Positions 15,499 to 24,799 are shown, numbered from the stretch's first letter. The stretch: DNA of 64,000 bases from Candidatus Alistipes stercoravium (GCA_019119615.1 DWWQ01000011.1:29801-93800), one strand, 5' to 3'. Translations and numbers: made by a program. The notes: generated from the letters alone by a model not told the origin.

Positions 15499-17534
15499 CA
15501 CTACGCAGAACCCATATCCTGAACCTGTTGCGCGGCGGCGTCGCGCTGCTCTTCGTGTCGGCCTTCCTGAGCCGCTGCGCCAGCATGATGACCCCCACGG
15601 GCGGACCGCGCGACTCGCTGCCCCCGGTGATCGTCGAGATGCTCCCGGACAACTTCACGACGAACCTCCCGACGGTGAACACCGGGAAGATCTACATCGA
15701 GTTCGACGAGTTCATCCAGATCAAGGACCAGCAGAAGGAGTTTTTCACCTCGCCGGCGATGAAGAAAAAGCCGACGATCACGCAGCGCGGCCGGGGCATC
15801 GTCATCCAGATCCGCGACACGCTGCAGCCCAACACGACCTATGCGCTCAACTTCGGCAGCGCGATCCGCGACAACAACGAGGGCAACCCGCTCTACTCGA
15901 TGCGCTACGTCTTCTCGACGGGCCCCGAGATCGACTCGATGCTCCTCTCGGGCTATACGGCCGACGGCTACAAGGCCGACTCCGTGTCGAAGAGCTTCAT
16001 CTGGTTCTACCCGGCCGATTCGGTCGAATACACCCCGGACTACGACTCGACGATCTTCAAGCATACGCCCGCGGTGATCGCCCGCGCCGAGACCAACGGC
16101 ATCTTCATCGCGCAGAACCTCAAGCCGATACCCTACCGGGTCTACGCCATCGAGGACCGCAACGACAACCAGATGTACGAACCGGGCACCGACCAGGTGG
16201 GCTTCCTCGAGGGGACCTACAACCCGGCCGAGCTGCCCGATTTCGCCATCTGGTACGACTCGCTGCGCCGCTATGTGAGCGCGGAGCCGCAGCTCTACCT
16301 GCGTATGTTCACCGACAAGGCCTTCCGGCGGCAGCTGCTTTCGCAGAGCGAGCGGCCGCTGCAGCACAAGGCGATGCTCTACTTCGGGGCACCGCACCCG
16401 CAGATCACCTCGCTGCGTTTCGACAGCATTCCCGCGGATCGGGTAATCATCGACCCCCAGACCGAGGGCCGCGACACGCTGGCACTGTGGTTCAACGTCC
16501 CCTCGGCGTCGCTGCCCGACACGATCAAGGGGCAGATCACCTACTTCAAGCACGACTCGGTGAACCGCCTGCAGGAGGTTACCGAGAATCTGAAACTCGC
16601 CTGGCGCCTGATCGAGACGAAGGACCAGGAGCGCGAGCGTGAGCGACTCGAACGCGAACGGCGCAAGGCCGAGGCGGCGGGCGAGGAGTGGAAGGAGCCC
16701 GAGAAGGAGAACCCCTTCGCCTACAAGATGCCCCTCTCGGGGGAGGTGAATCCCGAGAAGGACCTGACGATCGACTTCGACTACCCGCTTGCGACGCTCG
16801 ACTCGGCGGCGCTCCTGATGACCTTCAAGACGCCGGACGACCGTATCGAGGACCTTCCCGTTACGATCCGCCGCGACACGGCGCAACTGCGCCGCTGGTA
16901 CATCCGTTTGGAGTGGAAGCTCGGCGGCGAATATACGCTGACGATCCCCCAGGGGGCGATCACCGACATCGCGGGCTTCTCGAACGACTCGATCGTCGGG
17001 AAGTACACGGTCTTCGACCCCGAGCAGTTCGCCACGGTGAAGATCCATGTCGCGGGGCGCAACGACGGTTCGAAATACATCATCCAGCTGCTCGACGCGA
17101 ACAACGCCCTGCAGCAGGAGAAGCGCGACATCACCTCGGGCGACGTGCAGTTCAACTACGTTCCGGCGGGCGAGATCAAGTTCCGCGTCATCGAGGACCG
17201 CAACGGCAACGGACGCTGGGACACGGGCAACCTGGTGGAACGGCGGCAGCCCGAGCGGGCGGAGATCTACAAGGATCCCGCGGGCGAGGAGACCTTCGCG
17301 ACGAAGACCAACTGGGAGATCGAGTTCACGATGGACATGAACCGGATCTTCGCACCCGTAACGATGAAGTCGCTCGTGCGGCTGCTCGACGAGCGCGAGA
17401 CGCAGCGGCAGCAGCGCGAGGCCGAGAAACGCGCCAAGGAGCTGCTCAAGGGCGACTCCCGGCGCCAGGGGCAGCAGCAGACCACGAACGCCAACTTCGG
17501 TTCGGCGGGCAACATGTTCAGCACATTCAGATAA
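15495..17534 (+). CDS. Large Ig-like-domain lipoprotein
   Basis: 679 residues. A signal peptide ends at a possible lipobox LSRC (Cys28). Right after it CASMMTPTGGPRDSLPPVIV matches the start of the SbsA-type Ig-like (Big_5) domain, residues about 35-140, which is widespread in Bacteroidetes envelope proteins. A Lys/Glu/Arg-rich coiled-coil-like insert (ERERERLERERRKAEAAGEE) lies near residue 380-400. More beta domains follow, including IEDRNGNGRWDTGN, and a charged C-terminal helix ends in a Gln-rich tail. The role is unknown; anchoring at the outer membrane periplasmic face is likely. Next gene starts 1 nt after its stop. Confidence 0.8.
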   Translation: MTLRRTHILNLLRGGVALLFVSAFLSRCASMMTPTGGPRDSLPPVIVEMLPDNFTTNLPTVNTGKIYIEFDEFIQIKDQQKEFFTSPAMKKKPTITQRGRGIVIQIRDTLQPNTTYALNFGSAIRDNNEGNPLYSMRYVFSTGPEIDSMLLSGYTADGYKADSVSKSFIWFYPADSVEYTPDYDSTIFKHTPAVIARAETNGIFIAQNLKPIPYRVYAIEDRNDNQMYEPGTDQVGFLEGTYNPAELPDFAIWYDSLRRYVSAEPQLYLRMFTDKAFRRQLLSQSERPLQHKAMLYFGAPHPQITSLRFDSIPADRVIIDPQTEGRDTLALWFNVPSASLPDTIKGQITYFKHDSVNRLQEVTENLKLAWRLIETKDQERERERLERERRKAEAAGEEWKEPEKENPFAYKMPLSGEVNPEKDLTIDFDYPLATLDSAALLMTFKTPDDRIEDLPVTIRRDTAQLRRWYIRLEWKLGGEYTLTIPQGAITDIAGFSNDSIVGKYTVFDPEQFATVKIHVAGRNDGSKYIIQLLDANNALQQEKRDITSGDVQFNYVPAGEIKFRVIEDRNGNGRWDTGNLVERRQPERAEIYKDPAGEETFATKTNWEIEFTMDMNRIFAPVTMKSLVRLLDERETQRQQREAEKRAKELLKGDSRRQGQQQTTNANFGSAGNMFSTFR

Positions 17535-17535
17535 G

Positions 17536-18348
17536 ATGACGACCATGCGACGACACACCCTGTATATCCTCCTCACGCTGGCGGCCCTTATGACAGGTGC
17601 CGCGGCCTCGGCGCAGCATACGCTGGGCTTCACCGCGGGTTACGGCATGTCCACGGGACGGTTCCAGCCCCAGCAGGAGATGCGGGCCCTGTGGGGCAAG
17701 TACGGCGGGGGTCTCTCGTGGCGCTACTACGGCAAGCAGCGCATCGTGGGAGGCTTCGGCATCGACCTGGAGTTTCTTCAGACGGGCTTCTCGTTCGCCA
17801 CGAACTCCTCGCAGGTCGAGGAGAAGAAGGACTACCTCTACTACACGCGGCACATCAACACGATCATGATGCCCGTGGTCTGGCAGCCGCACTTCTACAT
17901 GATCCGCAACCACGTCCGGGTCTATCTCGAGGCTGCGGCGACCTTCTCCTACAACCTCTCCTCGACCTACGAGAACCGGCAGGCCGAGCAGCGCGGCGCC
18001 GCGGACTGGCGGGGCGACTACACCTTCAAGACCCCGCGCGACAACCGCTGGGGATACGGGCTTGCGGGCGGCGGCGGCATCGCCCTGCTGATCGACCGCT
18101 TCGAGCTGAACTTCCGCGTGCGCTACTACTTCGGCTATGCCGACATCCTGCGCAACCGCAACCGCTATGCCGACAACGGCATCGACGGATCGGAGAATCC
18201 CTTTGCGCAGACGCCGATGCGTTCGCCGCTGGACAACCTGATGATCTCGGTGGGCGTGAACTTCCGCTTCAACAAGGAGGGCTTCGAGACCTGGAAGCCG
18301 CGTCCGAAGCGCGCCAAGGCCCCCGAGGCATTCACCTACGGAAAATAA
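17536..18348 (+). CDS. Outer membrane beta-barrel protein (PorT-like)
   Basis: 270 residues with an N-terminal signal peptide (MTTMRRHTLYILLTLAALMT, cleavage near AASA-Q). The mature part is a run of amphipathic beta strands such as GGGLSWRYYGKQ, EYFLQTGFSF-like segments and NLMISVGVNFRFNKEG near the end, compatible with an 8-10-stranded barrel. Gly/Tyr/Phe are abundant. The ending of a final strand followed by a basic tail (KPRPKRAKAPEAF) is unusual. PorT-type barrels of the phylum occur in envelope or secretion roles; here the neighbouring lipoproteins suggest an envelope cluster. Probable operon with the two genes upstream and rbfA downstream. Confidence 0.75.
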   Translation: MTTMRRHTLYILLTLAALMTGAAASAQHTLGFTAGYGMSTGRFQPQQEMRALWGKYGGGLSWRYYGKQRIVGGFGIDLEFLQTGFSFATNSSQVEEKKDYLYYTRHINTIMMPVVWQPHFYMIRNHVRVYLEAAATFSYNLSSTYENRQAEQRGAADWRGDYTFKTPRDNRWGYGLAGGGGIALLIDRFELNFRVRYYFGYADILRNRNRYADNGIDGSENPFAQTPMRSPLDNLMISVGVNFRFNKEGFETWKPRPKRAKAPEAFTYGK

Positions 18349-18360
18349 ACACCTCAAGAT

Positions 18361-18702
18361 ATGGAAACCACACGACAGCAGAAAATCGCCAAACAGATCC
18401 AGCGCGACATCGCCGAGATCTTCCAGAAGGAGGGTGCGGGCATCGTCCGCGGGCGGCTCGTAACGGTTACGGCCGTGCGCGTCTCGCCCGACTTCGGCTA
18501 CGCCAAAATCTACGTCAGCATCTTCCCCTTCGAGCGGAGCGCGGAGACGATGCACGCCATCGAGGAGCAGAACCGGTTCATCCGCCACGCCCTGGGGCAG
18601 CGGATCCGCAACCAGCTGAAGAACATCCCCGAGCTGCAGTTCTTCCTCGACGACTCGCTCGAGTACATCGAACATATCGAAAAGGCCCTCAAGGAGGAGT
18701 AA
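18361..18702 (+). CDS. rbfA: 30S ribosome-binding factor A
   Basis: 113 residues. RbfA binds the 30S subunit and helps 16S rRNA maturation, chiefly at low temperature. The KH-like fold is recognisable: TRQQKIAKQIQRDIAEIF at the N-terminus, TVTAVRVSPDFGYAKIYVSIF in the strand region (S-P-D is the family signature), and LRxx-like QRIRNQLKNIPELQFFLDDSLE followed by a helix. Length is typical. It starts 12 nt after the barrel gene. Confidence 0.92.
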   Translation: METTRQQKIAKQIQRDIAEIFQKEGAGIVRGRLVTVTAVRVSPDFGYAKIYVSIFPFERSAETMHAIEEQNRFIRHALGQRIRNQLKNIPELQFFLDDSLEYIEHIEKALKEE

Positions 18703-18721
18703 CCCGCAAAACCGATCCGCC

Positions 18722-19927
18722 GTGCTTGCCCGCCTCTTCGCCCGCCGCTACTTCTTCTCGCCCCACTCCCGATCGGTCGTCAATCTGATCTCGGGGGTGA
18801 GCGTTGCGGCCGTGGCGATGCCAGTAGCGGCGATGATCATCCTGCTGTCGGTCTTCAACGGCTTCGAGTCGCTCGTGCGGTCGATGTATTCGCTCTTCGA
18901 CGCCGACCTGACGATCACCCCGCGCACGGGCAGGACCTTCGAGGCGGCGTCGCTCGACACGGCCGCCCTGCGCCGCCTGCCGGGGGTCGAGGGGCTCGCC
19001 TTCCAGCTCGAACAGAGCGTGCTGCTAGAGGCGGGCGATCGGCAGGCGACGACGACCCTGCGGGGCGTGGACGAAGGCTATGCGACGCTCTTCCCGCTCG
19101 ACGGGGCAATCGCCGCGGGAAGCGGCTCGGTGGGCGCGGGGGATACCGGACGGCTCGTCATGGGGCAGTCGATGGCCTGGGCGCTGGGGATCCACGCGCT
19201 TGCCGGGGCCGACGTGGCGGTCTACGCCGTACGGCGGGGCTCGTTCTCGACGCTCCTGCCGCTGGAGAACTACACGCGCCGCACGCTGCCGGTCGGGGGA
19301 ATCTTCTCGCTCGACCTCGAAAGCGAGCAGAACTGCGTCCTGGCGCCGCTCGACATGGCACAGCGGCTCTTCAACTACCCGGAGCGTGTCTCCGCGGCGG
19401 CGCTGCGCACGGCTGCGGATGCCGACGCCGCACGGCTGCGCGCGGCGGTTGCCGCGACGGCCGGCGACGCGTTCGAGGTGCGCACGCGCGACGAGCTGCG
19501 CGCCTCGTTCTACCGCATCATGACCTACGAGAAGTGGGGCATCTTCCTCATCGCGCTGCTGGTGCTCGTCGTGGCGTCGTTCTCGGTGGTCGGAGCCCTG
19601 GCGATGCTCATCGTCGAGAAGCGCGGCGAGATCGCAACGCTCCGCGCCCTGGGGGCCGACACGCGCCTCGTGCGGCGGATCTTCCGCACGGAGGGGTTGC
19701 TCATCTGCACGGCCGGGGCCCTGGCGGGCGTCGTGCTGGGCGTCGGCGCCTGCCTTGTGCAGCAGCACTTCGGCCTGATCGAGATCCCGGCCGAGAGTTT
19801 TCTGACGAAAAGCTATCCCGTGGAGTTCCGCCCCGGGGATCTCGCGGCGGTTCTCGCGGCCTTCGCCGCCGTGGCGTTGCTGCTTACCGGCCTCACGGTG
19901 CGCGGGATGATCAAACGATACGACTGA
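18722..19927 (+). CDS. FtsX-like ABC transporter permease (LolC/LolE type)
   Basis: 401 residues starting at GTG 18722. It has one N-terminal membrane helix (about 20-45), a large periplasmic domain of roughly 220 residues and three C-terminal helices, the MacB/LolCE topology. The cytoplasmic coupling segment contains EKRGEIATLRALGADTRLVRRIF, with the family's A-x-L-R-A-L/M-G motif. Such permeases release lipoproteins from the inner membrane or export peptides, using a separate ATPase that is not in the window. It follows rbfA after 19 nt, and rbfA-LolE-type neighbours are common in Bacteroidales. Confidence 0.82.
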   Translation: MLARLFARRYFFSPHSRSVVNLISGVSVAAVAMPVAAMIILLSVFNGFESLVRSMYSLFDADLTITPRTGRTFEAASLDTAALRRLPGVEGLAFQLEQSVLLEAGDRQATTTLRGVDEGYATLFPLDGAIAAGSGSVGAGDTGRLVMGQSMAWALGIHALAGADVAVYAVRRGSFSTLLPLENYTRRTLPVGGIFSLDLESEQNCVLAPLDMAQRLFNYPERVSAAALRTAADADAARLRAAVAATAGDAFEVRTRDELRASFYRIMTYEKWGIFLIALLVLVVASFSVVGALAMLIVEKRGEIATLRALGADTRLVRRIFRTEGLLICTAGALAGVVLGVGACLVQQHFGLIEIPAESFLTKSYPVEFRPGDLAAVLAAFAAVALLLTGLTVRGMIKRYD

Positions 19928-19932
19928 ACGAC

Positions 19933-20763
19933 ATGAAACGAACCCTCCGTACGGCGCTCTGTGCGACCCTGATGCTGCTCGGCGCAGCCTGCTCGCGCCA
20001 CACGATCATCCCCGACGATGAGCTGGCGATGATCTTCCGCGACGCCTACCTGGCCAACGCCTACATCTCCGACCAGCGGGTTACGACCGACTCGCTGCGC
20101 ATCTACGAGCCGATCTTCGCCCGCTACGGCTACACGACCGACGACGTGCACTACACGATCGGCAACTTCTCGAAACGCAAGAGCGCCCGCCTGAGCGACG
20201 TCGTCGAGCGGGCCATCGACCTGCTCGAAGCCGAGGGCAAGATCTACAACCGCCAGGTGGAGATTCTCGACACGATCGACAACGTCGCCCGCCGCACCTG
20301 CACACGCACCGTCCTCGCGGACTCGATGCTGCGCATCCGGTCGCTGCGCGACACGGCGCGGCTGCACCGCACGCTCGACGTGCAGCCGGGCGAATACCGC
20401 GTAACGATGCGCTATACGATCGACTCGCTCGACCGCAACCAGCGGGGGCTGAAGGCCACGACATGGCTCGAACGCAAGGACAGCACCCGCATGAGCTACT
20501 ATACGACGTCGCTGCGGCGCGACCGCGAGGAGGAGACCTTCACGCGGCTCTTCACCGTCGATACGACGCACCGGCGGCTGCACCTCAACCTGCTGGACTT
20601 CTACGCCCGCCCGGAGCGTCTCTCGATGTTCGTCGAGGAGCTGCGCGTCGAGTACACGCCGCCGACCGGGGAGGCGGTCGAGGAGCTCTACGACCGCCAG
20701 CTCGATATCCGCATCTTCGCCGATGACTTCTTCCGCACAACCCAGCCGGCGGATAGCCTCTAA
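19933..20763 (+). CDS. DUF4296 lipoprotein
   Basis: 276 residues. Lipobox LGAAC gives lipidated Cys20. The following segment IPDDELAMIFRDAYLANAYI and YGYTTDDVHYTIGNFSKRKS match the DUF4296 pattern (a helical domain with an early I-P-x-x-x-M/L-x-x-I). A C-terminal beta-rich region of about 130 residues is added. It is phylum-specific and of unknown function, probably outer-membrane-anchored. It begins 5 nt after the permease stop and its end overlaps the next gene by 41 nt. Confidence 0.8.
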   Translation: MKRTLRTALCATLMLLGAACSRHTIIPDDELAMIFRDAYLANAYISDQRVTTDSLRIYEPIFARYGYTTDDVHYTIGNFSKRKSARLSDVVERAIDLLEAEGKIYNRQVEILDTIDNVARRTCTRTVLADSMLRIRSLRDTARLHRTLDVQPGEYRVTMRYTIDSLDRNQRGLKATTWLERKDSTRMSYYTTSLRRDREEETFTRLFTVDTTHRRLHLNLLDFYARPERLSMFVEELRVEYTPPTGEAVEELYDRQLDIRIFADDFFRTTQPADSL

Positions 20764-21076
20764 CCTGCTGTGGAGCCCCGCCACGGGGCTCGTCCGCCAT
20801 CCGCTCGCGGAGCTCTCGGCCGCGGGGCGCCTGCTCACGGTCGTCAGCTGCCCGGAACCCGACCGCCTGGCCGCGACGGAGTTTTACGCCGGACTGCTCG
20901 TTGCGGGCTTCCCCGCGGAGTACCGCGCGGCCTTCGAACGGCTGCGCCGCGACGGCCGCCCCCTGCCGGAGCTGCTTCCCGACATCGTACGCCCCGACGG
21001 CATCCTCGTGCTCCTCGCGGGTCTGGACTATGCGACGCTGCGGCTCACGCCGCAGGCGACCATCCGCAAAATCTGA
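20723..21076 (+). CDS. Conserved-looking hypothetical protein overlapping the DUF4296 gene
   Basis: 117 residues, starting ATG 20723 within the preceding gene (41-nt overlap in another frame). It has no signal peptide. The segment WSPATGLVRHPLAELSAAGRLLTVVSCPEPDRLA and the end LLAGLDYATLRLTPQATIRKI show regular hydrophobic patterning compatible with a small alpha/beta domain, and codon use (GC-rich third positions) looks coding beyond the overlap. No family recognised. An internal start downstream of the overlap is possible but no better Met is available. Confidence 0.6.
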   Translation: MTSSAQPSRRIASNLLWSPATGLVRHPLAELSAAGRLLTVVSCPEPDRLAATEFYAGLLVAGFPAEYRAAFERLRRDGRPLPELLPDIVRPDGILVLLAGLDYATLRLTPQATIRKI

Positions 21077-21103
21077 TTCCGGAATAAAAACAGGAAAAAC
21101 GCG

Positions 21104-22000
21104 TCAGAGGGGCAAGTGCTCCTCGACGGTTTCGCGCAGGCGCGTGCGGTCGAGGTGGGTATAGATCTCGGTCGTGAGGATGCTCTCGTGGCCGAGCAGC
21201 TCCTGCACCTGGCGGATGCTCGCGCCTCCTTCGAGCAGGTGCGTGGCGAACGAGTGGCGGAGGGTGTGGGGCGAAATGCGCTTGGTGATGCCCGCGCGGC
21301 GCGCCGCCTCGCGCAGGATCGTGAAGACCATCACGCGGGTGAGCTTCCCGCCGCGGTTGTTCAGGAAGAGCACCTCCTCGCCGGCCCGCGCGGCACGCCG
21401 CACCTCCAGGTAGCGGTGGATGCGTTCGCGCGCCACGCCGCTGACGGGCACGAGGCGCTGCTTGTCGCCCTTGCCGATCACGCGCACATAGCCCTCGCCG
21501 AAGAAGAGGTCCTGCAGCCGCAGCGACGTGAGCTCCGAGACGCGCAGCCCGCACGAGTAGAGCACCTCGAGCATGGCGCTGTCGCGCAGCGCCTTGGCCG
21601 TCGTGCCGTCCACGGCGGCGATGATGCGGTCGATCTCCGCGGTCGTGAGCACGTCAGGAAGCTGCCGCGCGGCCTTGGGCGCCAGGATGAACTCCGCGGG
21701 CGAGGACTCCACGCGGTCGTTGAGCATCAGGAAGTTGTAGAAACTTCGGACGCCGCACAGCGCCCGGGCCTGCGACGACTTCTCGCGCCCGCGGTCGTAG
21801 AGCCACGCCATGTAGCGCTGGATCATCGCCTCGCCGACGCGGGCGGGCGGGACGTCGTACTGCCGCAGGATGAAGTGCGCGAACTGCCGCAGATCGCGCA
21901 TGTAGGCCTGCACGGTGTTCTCCGCAAGCCGCTTTTCGAGCTTCATGTAGGTGCGGTAGCGCCGTGCCGTCTCCTCCCATTTTTTCGTATTTTCCGCCAT
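21104..22000 (-). CDS. xerD: Site-specific tyrosine recombinase XerD
   Basis: 298 residues. The N-terminal SAM-like core-binding domain (about 10-95) is followed by the catalytic domain with the complete set: Arg153 (CGLRVSEL), Lys177 (IGKGDKQR), His245 and Arg248 (SPHTLRHSF), His271 (LLGHESI) and nucleophile Tyr280 (EIYTHLD). XerC/XerD resolve chromosome dimers at dif. Length and motif order are those of the housekeeping protein rather than an integrase of a mobile element. Convergent with the 117-residue gene and divergent from prmA. Confidence 0.9.
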   Translation of the reverse strand: MAENTKKWEETARRYRTYMKLEKRLAENTVQAYMRDLRQFAHFILRQYDVPPARVGEAMIQRYMAWLYDRGREKSSQARALCGVRSFYNFLMLNDRVESSPAEFILAPKAARQLPDVLTTAEIDRIIAAVDGTTAKALRDSAMLEVLYSCGLRVSELTSLRLQDLFFGEGYVRVIGKGDKQRLVPVSGVARERIHRYLEVRRAARAGEEVLFLNNRGGKLTRVMVFTILREAARRAGITKRISPHTLRHSFATHLLEGGASIRQVQELLGHESILTTEIYTHLDRTRLRETVEEHLPL

Positions 22001-22030
22001 CTTCCCTCTGCCGAATTCGAAGAATATCGC

Positions 22031-22038
22031 TAACTTTG
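22031..22038 (+). promoter_or_regulatory. -7 promoter element of prmA-recO
   Basis: TAACTTTG fits TAnnTTTG, 32 nt before the prmA ATG. The region is also the divergent start region of xerD. Confidence 0.5.
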
Positions 22039-22070
22039 TCCTTGCGAAGATACGAAAATTTTACATAATT

Positions 22071-22901
22071 ATGGACTACATTGCCCTTCACGTCCCCACG
22101 CAGGACGAAACGCAGAGCGAGATCCTCACGGCCGAGCTGGCCGACTACCCCTTCGAGAGCTTCGAGAGCGAGGGCGGCCTGCTGAAGGCCTACATCCGCA
22201 AGGAGGCGCTCGCCGACTGCAAGGCCGAGGTCGATGCGCTGCTCGAACGCTACGGCCTGCGGGGCCGTTACATCGCCATCGAGACGCAGAACTGGAACGC
22301 CCTCTGGGAGCAGAACTTCCCGTGGGTCGATGTCGAGGGGCGGCTGCGCATCCGCGCGCCCTTCCACGAGGCAGCGCCCGCGGGCGAGGCCGAGGTGGTG
22401 CTCATGCCCAAGATGTCGTTCGGCACGGGGCACCACGCCACGACGTGGCTCATGGCGCGGGCTCTGCTTGACCTGGAGCTGGAGGGCCGCATGGGGCTCG
22501 ACATAGGCAGCGGCACGGGGGTGCTGGCGATCATCGCGGCACAGCGCGGCGCGGCGCATGTCGATGCCGTGGACATCGACGACTGGGCCGATGCCAACTG
22601 CCGCGAGAACATCGCAGCCAACGGCGTTGCGGATCGCATCACGCCGATGCTGGGCGACGTGAGCCGCATCGCGGGCCACGCCTACGACTTCATCGTGGCG
22701 AACATCAACCGCAACATCCTCACGGCCGACATGGGGGCCTATGCCGCGGCGCTGCGCCCGGGGGGCGACCTGCTCATGAGCGGCTTCTTCGAGGAGGATG
22801 TCGCGGCGATCCGCGCCGCGGCCGAAGGGCTCGGGCTGCGGCACGCGGCCACGGCCTCGCGCGAAGGGTGGGCCCTCGTGCATGTCCGCCGCGAGGCCTG
22901 A
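22071..22901 (+). CDS. prmA: Ribosomal protein L11 methyltransferase
   Basis: 276 residues. PrmA trimethylates the N-terminus and lysines of L11. An N-terminal substrate-recognition domain is followed by a class I SAM methyltransferase domain with motif I at 143-150 (LDIGSGTG), preceded by MSFGTGHHATTWLM, the family hallmark, and motif NINRNI (N-I-N-x-x) downstream. The C-terminal segment SGFFEEDVAAI is also typical. recO follows 11 nt after its stop. Confidence 0.93.
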   Translation: MDYIALHVPTQDETQSEILTAELADYPFESFESEGGLLKAYIRKEALADCKAEVDALLERYGLRGRYIAIETQNWNALWEQNFPWVDVEGRLRIRAPFHEAAPAGEAEVVLMPKMSFGTGHHATTWLMARALLDLELEGRMGLDIGSGTGVLAIIAAQRGAAHVDAVDIDDWADANCRENIAANGVADRITPMLGDVSRIAGHAYDFIVANINRNILTADMGAYAAALRPGGDLLMSGFFEEDVAAIRAAAEGLGLRHAATASREGWALVHVRREA

Positions 22902-22912
22902 ACCCGCCGCCG

Positions 22913-23638
22913 ATGAAGAGCTACAAGGGGCGCGGCATCGTGCTGCACACGCTCAAATACGGCGACTCGTCGATGGTCGTCTACCTGCTCACGGATGTCG
23001 GGGGGCGCCGCAGCTACATGGTCCAGGGGGTGAGAAGCCGCAACGGCCGGGGCTCGAAGCTGGCGCTTTTCCAGCCGATGTTTCCCGTGGAGTTCGAGGG
23101 GCTGGAGTCCCCGCGGCAGGAGATGCACCGTTTCAAGGAGGTGCGCGCCGGCTTCGCGCTGCGCGAGGTGCCGTTCGACGTCCGCAAATCGACCATGGCG
23201 CTCTTCATGGCCGAGGCACTCTACCGCCTGGTCCGCGAATGCGAGCCCAACGCGACGCTCTTCGACTTCGTCTGGAACTCGGTCGGGGCGCTCGACGCCA
23301 TCGAGCGGGGCGTGGCGAACTTCCACCTGTGGTTTCTGGTCCACCTCTGCCGGCTGCTGGGCTTCCAGCCGGGCAACGCCTACACCCCGGAGTCGTGGTT
23401 CGACATCCGCGAGGGCGAGTACGTTCCGGCACGGCCGCCGCACACGCTTTTCCTGACGCGGGAGTGCGCACGGCTGCTCGACGAACTGCTGCACAGCGAC
23501 GTGCGCCGTCTCGAACAGATCGCCCTTTCGCATACCGAACGCACGGAGTTCCTCAACGCCATGCTCGTCTACCTGGGCTACCACCTCGACGCCGTCAGCG
23601 CCGTGCAGTCGGTACGCATACTAAAAGAGGTCTTCTGA
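22913..23638 (+). CDS. recO: DNA repair protein RecO
   Basis: 241 residues from ATG 22913 (MKSYKGRGIVLHTLKYGDSS); the longer frame start at 22868 would overlap prmA. The N-terminal OB fold has GIVLHTLKYGDSSMVVYLLT, the usual start of RecO. The C-terminal helical domain follows without a clear zinc CxxC, as is common in Bacteroidetes. RecO loads RecA on SSB-coated DNA with RecR. Length is typical. Confidence 0.9.
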   Translation: MKSYKGRGIVLHTLKYGDSSMVVYLLTDVGGRRSYMVQGVRSRNGRGSKLALFQPMFPVEFEGLESPRQEMHRFKEVRAGFALREVPFDVRKSTMALFMAEALYRLVRECEPNATLFDFVWNSVGALDAIERGVANFHLWFLVHLCRLLGFQPGNAYTPESWFDIREGEYVPARPPHTLFLTRECARLLDELLHSDVRRLEQIALSHTERTEFLNAMLVYLGYHLDAVSAVQSVRILKEVF

Positions 23639-23668
23639 CGTTATAAGGATATAGAAAAGGAGGTCATT

Positions 23669-24121
23669 ATGAAACGTATGTTGCTTGCGGTCCTTGCGCT
23701 CGCTGCAGCGCTGACCGCCTGGGGCCAGGAGTTTTCCATTCCGCGCCGTGAGGATCCCCGCAAGGCGATGCTCCCGAAGTTCGAATATCCCGATTCGATG
23801 ACGCAGATGTATTTCTGGCAGCCCGATATCTCGGTTCTCTATCCGCTTCCGACCGACCTGCCGCAGAAGAACTTCAAAAAGCGGGATGCAGAGCGTACCC
23901 CCGAAATACTCGTACCGATGAAACCCGCAACGCAGCGGACCCGTGTCAGCGGGAGCAACGTCCTGCAGATCGGGCCCTTCGTTACGCTTTCGAACGGCCA
24001 GGCGTGGAACTGGCACCCCTCGCCGGAGTTCTTCCTGGGACCCGAGAGGCGCCCTGTCTGGGGGTCGTTCATCGGCTCGTATCTCGACGCGCGGACCCTT
24101 TCGTTCCCGATGCCGCGCTGA
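23669..24121 (+). CDS. Small secreted hypothetical protein
   Basis: 150 residues with a signal peptide (MKRMLLAVLALAAALTAWGQ, cleavage near WGQ-E). The mature part of about 130 residues is rich in Pro, Phe, Met and aromatic residues, with an NWHPSPEFFLGPE stretch. No family recognised. It lies 30 nt after recO and ends shortly before a strong terminator (24157-24190), so it closes the prmA-recO run. Confidence 0.65.
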   Translation: MKRMLLAVLALAAALTAWGQEFSIPRREDPRKAMLPKFEYPDSMTQMYFWQPDISVLYPLPTDLPQKNFKKRDAERTPEILVPMKPATQRTRVSGSNVLQIGPFVTLSNGQAWNWHPSPEFFLGPERRPVWGSFIGSYLDARTLSFPMPR

Positions 24122-24156
24122 CAGCCGCAGCGGGCAGAAGGCTCCGGCAGCCACTG

Positions 24157-24190
24157 AAAAAAGCCCTTCCGTCATGGAAGGGCTTTTTTT
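24157..24190. terminator. Bidirectional Rho-independent terminator
   Basis: AAAAAAGCCCTTCC / GTCAT / GGAAGGGCTTTTTT forms a 14-bp perfect stem with A and T runs on both sides. It lies between the convergent plus-strand hypothetical gene and the minus-strand acetyltransferase gene and can end transcripts from both. Confidence 0.92.
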
Positions 24191-24208
24191 CGTGCCGAAG
24201 GGTGTCCG

Positions 24209-24796
24209 CTACCGTTTTTCGCGGTGGATGCTGCCGAGGATCCGTGCGGGAACCCCGCCGACGATCACCTCCGCCGGGACATCCTTCGTAACGACAGCCC
24301 CGGCCGCCACGACGGCGTTGTCGCCGATCCGCACGCCGCGGAGGATCGTAGCGTGCGAGCCGACCCAGACGTTGCGCCCCAGCGTGATGGGTGCCGGGCG
24401 GGTCGTCGCACGCTCCTCGGGTTCGAGGCCGTGGTCGAGCGTCGCGAAGACCACGTCGTGGCCGATCTGGCAGCCGTCGCCGAGCGTTACGCCCCCGTGG
24501 TCCTGAAAATGGCAGCAGGCGTTGATGAAGACCCCGCGGCCCAGGTGGATGTTCTGCCCGTAGTCGGTGTAGAAGGGCGGGAAGAGACGCACCGAAGGAT
24601 CGACCTCGCGGCCGAAGAGCTCCGAGAGCAGGGCCCGCAGCTCCTCGGGGGTGTGGTAGGCGCCGTTGATCTCGAAGGTGATGCGGCGCGCCCGCTCGCT
24701 CATCTCGTGCATGTAGCCGCGGACCTCCTCCGCGGCGAGCGGCTCGCGCCGCCGGACCAGCTCCAGAAACTCCTCGCGTGTCATGGTCTTTGTCAT
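24209..24796 (-). CDS. Maltose/galactoside-type O-acetyltransferase (hexapeptide repeat)
   Basis: 195 residues, or 191 from the second Met at 24784. An N-terminal helical cap (Mac domain, about 10-60) is followed by a left-handed beta-helix of I/V/L-G-x-x-x-x repeats: IHLGRGVFINACCHFQDHG, VTLGDGCQIGHDVVF and ITLGRNVWVGSHATI, then IGDNAVVAAGAVVTKDVP. The catalytic His is in FATLDHG. Such enzymes transfer acetyl from acetyl-CoA to sugars. It is 3 nt from the flavoprotein gene upstream, so they form an operon. Confidence 0.88.
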   Translation of the reverse strand: MTKTMTREEFLELVRRREPLAAEEVRGYMHEMSERARRITFEINGAYHTPEELRALLSELFGREVDPSVRLFPPFYTDYGQNIHLGRGVFINACCHFQDHGGVTLGDGCQIGHDVVFATLDHGLEPEERATTRPAPITLGRNVWVGSHATILRGVRIGDNAVVAAGAVVTKDVPAEVIVGGVPARILGSIHREKR

Positions 24797-24799
24797 GTA

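Noticed and set aside
15501-17633. A 710-codon open frame antisense to the Ig-like lipoprotein
   Set aside because: Shadow of the Ig-like gene, with the usual Arg/Leu/Val-rich composition and no start signal.
21104-22000. XerD as phage integrase
   Set aside because: It has the standard housekeeping length and sits next to prmA; the phage module is 13 kb away.
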